Source: Ianthella basta (Eukaryota > Porifera > Demospongiae > Verongiida > Ianthellidae). Taken from it: a DNA stretch of 64,000 bases. Below the pieces are notes generated by a model. The model was not told the origin of the DNA and did no database searches. It worked only from the letters and a program-made list of their open reading frames with translations. The DNA lies in the NCBI GenBank assembly GCA_964019415.1, contig OZ025870.1:2845908-2909907 (forward strand), read 5' to 3'. The position numbers were made by a program, and so were the translations under genes. This document shows, in pieces, positions 1 through 10,900 of the stretch (position 1 is its first letter; each line of letters opens with the position of its first letter).

Positions 1-59
1 CACTCCATGTGCATGTATGCACTATATGGATATTGTTAGTAGCTAGCTTTATTATGTAG

Positions 60-400
60 CTACAACTAACAGGGAATGTTCAGCATGAGAGTACTGTTGA
101 TTAACATGAAATGGACATTAATTTTGATTCTGACTGCCTACATGGCGGATATGTAGACAGCAGGACACCTGACTCAAACAGTATAGCCTGTTGTGAGTTG
201 ACCCTGGATCTAAACCAGACAGGAACAAATTTTTCATTTCAGGGCACACCTCAGTCTATATATGGGTTCATCCTACTGGATCAGGACAATGTAGCCTTTG
301 ACACAACAGATTTGGCTGCAGGACCAACCCCCTTGCAATTGCCCCCAACCATTCATAGACACATCTACTGGCATGCAGGTTGTATATATCACAAAAAAGC
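60..400 (+). CDS. possible exon of an unidentified gene entering from the left edge
   Basis: The + strand is open here (111-437). It reads as plausible coding sequence with a Cys-Cys pair, N-glycosylation-type NQT and NFS sites, and a hydrophobic stretch around 'IYGFILLDQDNVAFD'. A usable donor (CAG|GTTGTA) follows near 379. An upstream ATG at 110 starts a short hydrophobic run (MKWTLILILTAYMA) in another frame that looks like a signal peptide. The flanking sequence from 1 to about 130 is repeated at 60.50-60.61 kb, so this is part of a duplicated region. I do not recognise the family. A thioester (A2M/complement-like) extracellular protein is only a weak guess from the 'D-x-V-x-F' style motif. 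Confidence 0.25.
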
Positions 401-591
401 CAAGGCTATACCTGTTGCACGTAGTGGATACAGTTGACCATTATTCCATTGCAAACAATTGAGGGTGCTTGGGACACCGTGGTCAATAATTGAAGATGCA
501 AAACATAGGACTAAGCCTTAAAGACACTTCCAAATTAAAAACGTACGTATATATATAAGCCTTTCATGATCTAAGTGTTCTGTCACATGAC

Positions 592-831
592 ATGTGTAAG
601 AGCTGTTGGACCACAATTAGCTGCCAGCTACCAATTATGAGTGCTTCAGCTGTGAATGAATTCGAAGAAGAGTGGTGGTTTGGGTTGCCAGTTCGATGTT
701 GTGATGAAAAAGGGCATGACACATCCCGCTACCATATTGTTATTCAATATATATCTGGCTTGGGCTTAAGCGGCAATGATTTGGAAATTGATAGTGTATT
801 AATTGGTAAACTATATCATGACTATGTATAA
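592..831 (+). CDS. possible downstream exon, unidentified protein
   Basis: This is an open + strand stretch. Its second half, from about 640, reads like real protein: an acidic-aromatic run (NEFEEEWWFGLPV) followed by a Cys-Cys pair and a regular hydrophobic pattern to the stop at 829-831. An AG acceptor lies before TGCTTCAGC near 641. It may belong with the open region at 60-400, but splice phase cannot be checked because the shared donor is uncertain. No family is recognised. It could be chance. Confidence 0.2.
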   Translation: MCKSCWTTISCQLPIMSASAVNEFEEEWWFGLPVRCCDEKGHDTSRYHIVIQYISGLGLSGNDLEIDSVLIGKLYHDYV

Positions 832-1395
832 TCATTCTATTTTAGAGGAAGAAACTGCATGCATTCAATTATAGTTATTGCTCGTCCAGATATCAATATC
901 TATTGATGTATATATTTTACGCAATTTATTGAACACCATGCATGCATGTGCAAGCCTTGCAAGAACAACAACTATAGCTAAGCATGGCCATGGGGTATAT
1001 AACATAACATAACAAAACATAATATAACATAATTCTGGCATTATACATTTGCTATATACTTATATGTTTGGTACCTTGATTATATAATTATGAGAAATCA
1101 CGTGCTATTATTATTTATATTATTTTTATTTATATGTTTATTTTTATAAGATCATCATGCTTTTGACTAGTGCTAGTGCTGTTATCATGATGCAATTTAG
1201 TCTATCGAGCTAGACCCACTTCACGTTCAGGTGCTTAATCTGGAAAGGCAAAGAGGGTCTAGGAATTAAAGCTTGCTAATTGATTTGCCTGACACTGACC
1301 AATGGACTTTTCTCTACCAAAATCCGGTCGCCAATATTCATTGTTACAAAAATGAAGCCCCACATCAAAGTAAGCTGCATTGTGTTAAGTATTAG

Positions 1396-1502
1396 TTATA
1401 ACACCTCCAGGAGGGATATGGCTGATCACGACCCACGAGGGCACCAAGTGCCTGAAGGGGAGTGCTTATCAATCAGCCATATCTCGACTGGAGGTGTTAT
1501 AA
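1396..1502. mobile_element. foldback/MITE-like hairpin element
   Basis: Two arms of about 31 bp are inverted copies: 1396-1426 (TTATAACACCTCCAG... onward) and 1472-1502. The ~45-bp loop contains an internal GGGCACCAAGTGCC palindrome. The outer ends are TTATAACACC/GGTGTTATAA. No coding capacity. It is probably a non-autonomous TIR element, and the TTA/TAA ends may include its target site. Confidence 0.6.
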
Positions 1503-2790
1503 TTGATTTATTTACCGTTTCGAGGTTTAGCTTTGGAAGGAGAGCAGTGCGCAGATTGTTTCAGTCTGAGCCTGGAGCGTCCTATACTACAGTGTTTCCC
1601 CTTTGTTTTTAGCAAGCTGCAAGAGCGGTTCATCCCAACCTGTGTTTGGAGGTAGATGGCACATATACAGGTGGATCCAAAACGACCTGACCTTTGGCAA
1701 CTGAGACAGTGAGCTTGCAAATACTTAATGATGACAAATTGATAATCAACTACCAATGGTTATATCTGGATGTTAGTGTTGGTAGCTGATTGTTATCAAC
1801 TACCAACACTTATGATGTGGTTTAGCACATTTATGAGTGCACAATAAGCATAGCAACTACCTAGCAACAGGAAATAACTTTGATAACGCCACTGTGCTTT
1901 CACACCTCATAACACACTGCATCGAATGGGGCTCTTATTTGCTTACCCAATCACTGTCTAGCCTTAAACAAGTATTTTGTCTATTTTTTAGGAAAATGTC
2001 TTTGATATTCATCACCTTGTGAACTTTCTCATGACACATTGGCTCTGGAATGATGAGTGCTTAGGAAGTGGGCTGGGTATGAGACTAGGGATATTAATCA
2101 GCCAGCCCCTACGACCATGTTATAGCTAAGTATATGTTATAGCCCAGGGAGGAGAACAGTAGCTAGAATAAAATAGAAGGCCGAGGCGGAGTAATTATAT
2201 ATATATTCTGGCGGAAGCCCGAGTCCATGGGCTATAACTTATTTATACTCCATTGCCATGGCGATAGGGCGGGAACTCAACCTAGCCTGCCAAACATGGA
2301 GAGAATGGCAATGACACACACATCAGCTCTGCTCCTGATTCAGATCAAGGGGAGACCAATTGGAATTTCCTGTCTGTGACCACGGAAACATTTCAAATGA
2401 AGTAGCTAGCTACACACTCTTCCTGTCACAGCATATATTGCCAACAGCTGCAGTGTAGCTACCTGTTGATTGGTTCACATATGCATGCTCACTGTATGTG
2501 CATTACATAGTTTGCTTCTTAAACCAGAATGGCATTATTCTGCTTTCATGAATTGCAGAGCAGTGTAAAAGGAGTCAAATTGATTCTCATCCTGCATGAT
2601 CAACTCTCTATATATAGCTACTTGGGGTATATTCGTGAACTAATTAGAATTTGTTGCATATATATATATCCAGAATATACCCTAACATTACTCAGCCCAT
2701 TGCCACAGCAATGGGGTATAAAATTAATTATATATAATTATTACATCTAATTTTTAGTTCAGAATCTTTACTTACTCTGGACCGGATATA
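1503..2790. other. no gene recognised
   Basis: This is AT-rich intergenic sequence with short (TA)n runs, for example around 2200 and 2660. Short open stretches exist, but none has splice-site or composition support. Near 1770-1810 the phrase 'taccaa(t/c)...tgttagtgttggtagctgattgttatcaactaccaacac' forms a small imperfect inverted repeat. Confidence 0.4.
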
Positions 2791-2970
2791 TAGGGTAGCT
2801 TCATTCCTAATTTCTATTATAGAGAAAGGAAGTATGTAATATTAAGTAACAGTTTACTACAATGTCTTGTGGTAATGAGTGCATGAGCCTACATACAAAA
2901 TTTAATAATGGCTATGTGTGATATGGTGCACTGCATGATGTGAGTCAAAACTTTGACTTCATCTTCGTGA

Positions 2971-5900
2971 CTATTCAAGAAGAGGGGCCTTCTCAGGTGG
3001 AAACTCTTTGAGCTGCAGGGAAGGACAGAGTGTTACTTACACATGTACACATACGCACCAAGAAAATGTACCTAGCCCGTTCCAGTAACATTCACCAGTG
3101 AATTCATGATAGCTAAACACAACTACATGCACACTCACACACTGGCCATTGGATTGCTGTTATAATGGAGAAGAGGTAACATCATGTATAGCTACAAGGG
3201 CATAGGTTCACTTTCTCATTGCGTGGTGAAGCAGAATAGTCTGGTTCTTAGTGCATGATGTATGTTTGTAACAGTATGACAACTACAAGATCTAGCTGGT
3301 GTTTAAGACTATATATTTGCTCCAGGCCATCAGGTTTATGACAAATAGTTGAGAAACACCTCTAATGTGCAAACTAGGTGAAAGGTTATTATTTTATTAG
3401 TTCTTTCCTTTCACTTACTACATCATCAAAGCTAGTTGCGGTTGACAATATCTAAGTACCTGCGATGATCCAGGGTTGGAAGCACTGCCTGTGCTCCCAT
3501 TCTTTTTGTTGTCTACTCTGGTGGGCTCTGTGTAACAATGTAAGAAACTGGGATTATAATATATATATACGTAATATTTAAGCTGTGAATGGAAAGCTTT
3601 TGTAGTGCACACTGGAAGCCTATAGCTAGGAAACAGGACAAGCTCATGCATTATTGTGCTGTTGCTACTCTGGTGAATCTCTCTTATCCCATCATTCATA
3701 ATGGCATTAAATAACAGGCCTTCGTGTTCTTTGTCTGTGGAGATTATCAAGCCATAATAGGAGGGTTAAGACACAGTTAATAATCAAAAAGTCTCGACAA
3801 TCAATGTATTATGTATACCAATACGCACTGCATGTCAACCTTAGTGGCACAATCATGCTGTCTACAGCTACAGTATTGCTTGCTGGATTCAGAAACCATC
3901 GTGATGGGTGTACATGGCATATATTGTTTGGCAAGGTGAATGGGAATAAATAGAGCAATGAAAGACAACAGTTTGTGGGATAATGCTGTATGCTGCTCCT
4001 TCCTTGAGTTATATCACCCCAAGTTCCTTGGAAGAAGTAAGCACAATATCAAACAGATTATTTAATAACTAATTCAAAATAGAAACCTGTAGCTTTTCTT
4101 TAGTTCCTCAGGTTTTCTTTTGATCCCTACATAACATATACAATTATTTAACGTTTTTGGTGGATTCCTTGATGTAGGAAACATTACTACAGCAAACAGT
4201 TAGAAAGTTATATAGGGTTCCTTAGCTCTGATTCACCTGAGTCTGTAGAATCTGAAGATAAATTGGATTTTTAACAATTTAATATTCTTTCTTACTGAAG
4301 GAAATATCAAATACTTCAGTAACATAAATGGCCACACGCAAGTCCCCATGCATTGTTCCATACCCTACATACTTTGAGTTGGGTTCTCATCAGACGTCAA
4401 GACATCCAGAGCAAATTGATGGAGGAACACTTTGGGTTGAGCACGGTGCTCCTGTGAAGTGAGGAAGAGAATGGAAGGAGAGGGGCTAAGAGAATAATAC
4501 TGCATCTTTAAACCTCTTGCAAACACATGCATCATACTGATACATAATACAGTAGCATACACCAATTACAGGCAAGAGCAATGTACTCACAGCGAGTGTC
4601 TCATAGGTGACAGTGACGAGTCCAATGAAAACGCTGAGCACCACGTAGATGAAGAGGGCAATGAAGAGGTAGAGGTAAAACTTGCTGAAGATCTGAAGAC
4701 CATAAGGCATCCTTTTCATGTCCCTGTATGTTGCATACATATCATCTCCATTGATAAGGGAGAAGAGGCACTCTGAGGTAGTGCTGAGGTCAGCAAACTG
4801 CATGGGAAGGAGTCAGAGGTTAAAGCACGTATTAACCTAGGTTTGTAGTGCTTGAAGAGGCCAAAACAGCTGACAGAGAGTAATGTGCCACCCCTCACTT
4901 GCATAGTCAAATATGTTTACATACTTGCACAGACACACACTCATAAAGACCCACACATCGACATGTGCACACCAGACACTCATGCATACAACACACACAC
5001 CTTTCTGTGGTACGGTCCAAGTACAAGCCATCCAAGGAACAAGAAAGCTGCGTAGAGGATGATAGAGCACACAGCTAATCGGACAACACCTGGGAAGGCT
5101 TTTCTGAGGGTTAGCAAGAGAATCTGGGGGTAAGAGGGACATTATTGCAAGGGAGTAAAAGTTAATACATGCTGCATTTTGCAATCCACAACAATCTCTA
5201 TCTTACCAGAGAGTGTAGCAACACTCTCAATAATATGTAGGGATGGTACAGGTTAACTCTTTCATGGTCCCCAGTATAGATTGGTATGGGAGCAATATCC
5301 CAAAAGACCAGAAATCTTCCAATCAAAGCTTGACAGAGTTAAAGACTGACCATGTTTACTCAAACCAACAATAGCACAAACAAACATACTGGTGGTTAAC
5401 AAGCAAGCATCGAAAACACCTGTTGTATCTTCATTCTTCAGTCGTCTTCAATGCCCAAACAGATTTTAGAATGAAATTTCTAATATGAACTACAATTCAA
5501 CCTGAAAGTTGAAACTATTACAGAATACTGTGCTGTATATTTGCTTTCGTGCAACGGCAAGACAGCAAAAGCATTACCTTTGCTCCCATGAGTTCACCAT
5601 ATTAAATATGTTGATAGCTACTTTGGAAAATATGGTGAACATCTCAGATTCAGCTTGCATGTACTGAGACCATGTTCCTCAGTGTAACTCAGGCAAGAAC
5701 TGTACAAACCTTCTTTGTGAACCCCACCCGACAGCCCTGCAAAGGCTATAAATATACTCGTGCAGGACACAGGATCTCGGGATGACTGCATGAGTCAGCT
5801 AGCAAGAATTAAGGCAAACATGGCGGACCTCTTCCAGGCCTACCTGGCCATGGGTTCATTGTGGTGGCACATTACTGGAAGGGATAACCAGGTTTGTATT

Positions 5901-6932
5901 ATATAAATCTAGTGTGCATAGAGCAAGACGAGATTGCACCAAAAAGCACAGAAAGGGCAGCACTTACACAATGCACCATTTAACAAAGGTCCCTGCATTC
6001 AAAGGTGTGGAAACACAAGGTGCAATGCTGTTGCATGCAGGGATCATGTGTAATGCTTCGGCAATACCTGCTTCTTCACAAACTGAGTAGAAACTTTGTA
6101 TTGTACTGTTTCTGATTACATTCTGTGACATTATCTGCTTCTACTTCATGTCACAACTTCTACCCACTCTTGCCATGCACCACATGTCTGCCTCATTCCA
6201 CTCCCCTCCTTTCCACTATCCCTCTTCTCCTCATCTCTCAGCATCCTTTTTGCATGTCCCCACCTTCTTCTACATCCCACTTCCTCCTCTCCCCTAGCTT
6301 CACGCCACTCTGCCTCTAGCCCTCCTACTCCCCTCCCTTAGCTCCCATTTCTCACCATCCATCCATGCACTTACATTGAAAGACTCGAAGTAGCTGAAGA
6401 AGCATAGTAGACCAAACCATTGACAAAATACTCCGAGTCCCAAGATGGGGGCCATCCAATTCTCCACCTCAAGAGACTACACATTCTGTAAAGGCTTGAT
6501 TCTTCTTTGGACAATCGAGCACACAATGAACACTTGTCAAATTCAATGCAACGTTTCGCCCATCACTCGTCAGGCATACAAAACATGTATGCCAAAGAAG
6601 AATCAAGCTATTACCTACCCAGCATGCCTAATAACTTCCACAAAAACATTCTGTAAAGCCATTAAAGGATAGGGAGGACCAGAAGAACAATGATGTTTGA
6701 AGTTCTGCTGTTGGTTAATTTGCATGTAAATGATAAGCATGAGTATCAGTGCAACAGGCAATTGAGTCTGCATGTGACCAACCGAATCAAGGGCAAGAGC
6801 CATCGTTAGTATTGTTCCTAGAATGACCAGGATGTTGCCAACAAACATTCCACAGAGCCAGAAGTCCTGCAGTGACATGATGTGTCTGCAGTTCAGCAAT
6901 AAATCACGACTTCTGAAGTACTTGAAGGTTCT
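2971..6932 (-). pseudogene. mucolipin-like (TRPML) cation channel, copy A, 5'-truncated and disrupted
   Basis: Minus-strand exons with consensus splice sites run as follows: 6783-6932 (TM3), 6375-6485 (TM4), 5001-5123 (TM5, ending GPYHRK), 4591-4797 (pore plus TM6, with the mucolipin filter segment LFSLINGDDM), 4373-4451, 3669-3734, 3460-3527 and 2971-3012 (last, with stop). Phases are consistent throughout. Two breaks are visible. Upstream exons for the N-terminus, TM1, luminal loop and TM2 are missing because the duplication ends at 7258. The TM4 exon has an in-frame TAG (6477-6479) beside a 152-bp insertion that duplicated its splice acceptor. The tail keeps acidic dileucine motifs, EHEGLL and EKAPLL, of the [DE]xxxL[LI] lysosomal-sorting type. 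The family is TRP mucolipin, an endolysosomal Ca2+/cation channel. Copy A cannot make a full channel. Confidence 0.8.
6494..6645. mobile_element. 152-bp insertion in the copy A TM4 exon, with inverted repeats and a hammerhead-like core
   Basis: Copy B lacks this block. It is bracketed by a 13-bp direct repeat (acattctgtaaag at 6481-6493 and 6646-6658), which looks like a target duplication and includes the exon's splice acceptor. Inside, 17-bp perfect inverted repeats (gcttgattcttctttgg at 6494-6510 and its complement at 6592-6608) bound a 115-bp core. On the minus strand, 6552-6574 reads CTGACGA...GGGCGAAACG, which resembles the CUGANGA...GAAA core of hammerhead ribozymes from Penelope-like elements and retrozymes. 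The long target duplication fits target-primed reverse transcription better than a cut-and-paste transposon. Confidence 0.65.
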
Positions 6933-7998
6933 CTAGATCAGGGAGAGAAAATCGGGGTGAATTTAACACTGCAGTGAGATGAGGGAAGATGATTGGGGTT
7001 AAGAGGAGGTGAAACCAAAGATCAAGCAAGGAGGCGGGGGTTTAAGGGTGAGGTCATAGATAATCTATGGTGTGGTGAGGTAAGAGAATGTGCAGTGAGA
7101 GTATACAGAGGTGGAATCTTAAGTCAATAGAGCGTGAAACTAGGGTAGTGGGAAATGAAAGAGAAATGAAGATATTGATGCAGCCCATGCCAAGCTAGCT
7201 GGGCAGGGATTGGGCAGTGATGGCGAGTGATATATAGCTAGGGCATATAGGCTATGCAGACCTACAAACTGAGTCAGCAGTTCTGCGCATGCTCTATAAT
7301 ATATAACTGATCATAAAGGAGGATCCCCTGCTATATATAATACAGTTTTTAGTATTACTTCACTGAAACAATTAATGTGCAATTCCATGCATATATACCA
7401 TGTGTACCTGTCTGTAGAATGCTCCAACCCATCAAACCTTATAGCTTGCAATAATGTTAATTGTGCGTGCATTGCAGCAGACAATCAAAATTATAATTTC
7501 ATATGCATGATTGTGATAGCTTATGTAAAGGTAAAATAATTTCATGCATGGAATTCAGTTTAATTGAAGCCATGCACAGTACATTACACCTGCCATGCCC
7601 TACATGTAGTGTATAATTATATAATAATAGCTTCGAATTCATACAAGCTTCATTATGGCTATATATTATGTCCAATGTTATTAGTTACACTGGATATAGG
7701 GAGGAAACAGCTCCATAGACTGGCTTCCTTAAAGCTTCCACACTGCAATCATGGCTTCACTGTGGGAGCCAACTGTACTTTCAGTGTCAGTGTGGTCATG
7801 CTCGGTTAATGGTTGGTAGCTTCATGCTTGACTGTCTAATCACAGAGAAAGAATGTATGTAATAATATTATTAAAAATACTAACAGTATTCTATATAATG
7901 TCCATATAATGTGTGCATTAGAATATACTTACAAATATGCGGTTACTATGTATGATGTGGTGCACTGCATGATGTGAGTCAAAACTTTGAATTAATCT

Positions 7999-10900
7999 TC
8001 ATGACTGGCTTGTAAGGAGGCGCTGCTTTGCAGAAGCAGAAAAATCATGGAGCTGCAGGAAAGGATAGATGGTCACTTGCAAATGCACACATGGATTAAC
8101 TTATCAATGAGAGCTTATAATGTATAATTATTATATATTTTGCAAATTAACACCAACAAAATGCACTTAACCTGATCCTATAACATTCACAAGTGAATAC
8201 ATGCAAACTAAGGCATGCAGCCACACACTCACACACACTGGCCATTGTTTAGATGCTACGTATAGTGGAGAGGAGGGAACATCATGTAGGTTCGCTTTCT
8301 CATTGCATGGTGAAAAGGAATGGTCTGGTACTTAGTATGTGGTGTATTATGTGTTTGTACGGTAAAATAGCAACCACAGGATGTAGCCAGTGTTTGAGAC
8401 TATCCTCGCTTCAGGCCATCAGATTTCAGACCAATAGTCAAGAGACACCTCTAATGTGTAAATTAGGTAAATGTATTGGAAGATACATCTATAATTATAA
8501 TTATATGCTATTATTATTTTTTCCTTTCACTTGCTGCCTAATCAATGCTAGCTATGGTTGACAATAACTATGTATACGTACCTGCGATGGTCTATGGCTG
8601 GAAGCACTGCCATCTTCTCCGGTGTACCCTAGGGCCATCAGGCCATTTGGAGATGGGAAGGACAAGCAAAATTAAAAAAATGCAAGAAATTGGGCTTGAG
8701 TGCCTGTAGGACAGTATACAGCCTAACGCAATTGATTGGTTAGTGCAGGCAGCCAGCTTCTGAAAGCCTGAATAGCATTATTGTATGGCACATGCAAGAA
8801 GACACATTGCAGTTTATCTGTGCGATTTAGCCACCCCATATAAAAAGTACTGTGCTGAGTTGTCCTATAGGGATGTTTTACTGTCATGGAAAATTAAGGC
8901 AGTGAACGGGAAGATGCCTGTAATGCCTATATATACACATCGGAAGCCTATAGCTATAGGAAGCAGAACAAACTCATACATGCATCAGCTTAAGAGTGCT
9001 GTTAATTGCTACCAGTCTGATGAATGCCGGTATAATATATGGCCTATCATAATCTTCCATAATTATCTCATCATTCATAAAGGCATTTGTTAACAGACCT
9101 TCAGAGTCAGGATCATTGTCCCCATTCTCTTCATCTTCTTCATCTGCAAAGATGATCATCAGGCCATAAGGATAGAAGGGAAGGTCAAGACACAGTTAAT
9201 AATCACAACAGTCTAAACACTCAATTATGCGTACACCAAAGTGCAGTGTCAACCTCACTGGCACAATCATGCATGCTGCCTGTTACAGTATTACTTGCTG
9301 GATTCAGAAACTTTCATGATGGATGAACATGGTATATATTGTTCAGCAAGGTGAATGGGCATTAAATGAGCAATGAAAACTGCCAGTTTGTGCGATAATG
9401 GCATACACTGCTCCTTCTCAGAATTATGTCATTGCAAATCCATGGAACAAGAAGTAAGGACAGTGTCAAACAGATTTTTAATAGCTTATCCAAAATAGAA
9501 AAATGCAGAATGATTTTCTTTAGTTTCTTGGGTCTATAACATATACACACAATTATTGATTGTGTCTGTGATTGGACACAATACCCATCATAGGTCTATG
9601 GAGCATTGAGGAGCCCCTGTCATCGGACTCCTCCCCTGCTGTGATTATGCTCGTAATAGTTCATGGTCATCAAGTGCACACAGCAATACCTGCACTAATT
9701 ATCACACAATCACTTAGAGCAAGTACATAAGAGGAAGAGAGAAAGCTGGTTGTCCGTGGGTGTTGTAGCTCAGTGACAGAGCGCTGGCAGCTAAAGCCAG
9801 AGGAGAGTGGGTTCAATTCCCAGCGGCACCGCTTTCTTTCTCTCCCCATGCTGTTTCACAATGTTTATGACAGTAATGGCGCTGATTGTGTATGGACCAG
9901 TGAAGAGTCCTGGTCATCAGACTCCTCCCATGCTGTAATTGTGATCATAATCATTCATGATTATCATCTGCACACAGCAATTACCTGGACTAAATATCAT
10001 ACAATTATTACTTTGATGGTTTCATTCATTCAAGGCAATATTTCTTGATGTACATAGCAAACATTATTACAGCAGGCATTTAGAGGGTTATAGAGGGTTC
10101 CCTTAGTTCTGATCCACATGAGTCGTAGAATCTGGTGACATATTCAATTTCGAACAATTGATTCTTTCTTACTAAAGGAAAATCAAATATTTCAAAAACA
10201 TACAATCGGCCACATGCAAGTCTCATTGTTTACTTAAAGTCCCCATGCATTGTTCCATACCCTACATACTTTGAGTTGGGTTCTCATCAGATTTCAAGAC
10301 ATCCAGAGCAAATTGATGGAGGTACACTTTGGGTTGAGCACGGTGCTCCTGTGAAGTGAGGAAGAGAATGGAAGGAGAGGGGCTAAGAGAATAATACTGC
10401 ATCTTTAAACCTCTTGCAAACACACTTACCATACTGATACATAATACAGTAGCATACACCAATTACAGGCAAGAGCAATGTACTCACAGCGAGTGTCTCA
10501 TAGGTGACAGTGACGAGTCCAATGAAAACGCTGAGCACCACGTAGATGAAGAGGGCAATGAAGAGGTAGAGGTAAAACTTGCTGAAGATCTGAAGACCCT
10601 CAGGCATCCTTTTCATGTCCCTGTATGTTGCATACATATCATCTCCATTGATAAGGGAGAAGAGGCACTCTGAGGTAGTGGCGAGGTCAGCAAACTGCAT
10701 GGGAAAGAGTCAGAGGGGGAAGCATGTATTAACCTAGGTTTGTAGTGCTTGAAGAGGCCAAAACAGCTGACAGAGAGTAATGTGCCACCCCTCACTTGCA
10801 TAGTCAAATGTGTTTACATACTTGCACAGACACACACTCATAAAGACCCACACATCGACATGTGCACACCAGACACTCATGCATACAACACACACACCTT

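Larger units (their letters stand above)
2800..7258. repeat. tandem segmental duplication, copy A
   Basis: Copy A matches 7810-12925 (copy B) almost continuously in exons and introns, apart from indels. Landmarks include the pore-exon region, where the offset is 5897 bp (4591-4797 versus 10488-10694), and the last-exon region, where the offset is about 5030 bp. The offset changes because copy B carries an extra ~500-bp block with a tRNA-like sequence (9.55-10.04 kb). Homology stops at 7258 ('...ggctatgcaga'), exactly where copy B goes on into its TM2 exon. So copy A is the truncated product of the duplication. Confidence 0.85.

Noticed and set aside
4852-5055. + strand frames repeated at 10749-10952
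   Set aside because: They are antisense shadows of the TM5 exons, duplicated with the gene.
9759-9830. A functional amber suppressor tRNA
   Set aside because: Position 33 is G in place of U, the rest is tRNA-Ala-like, and no terminator follows. A pseudogene or SINE is simpler.
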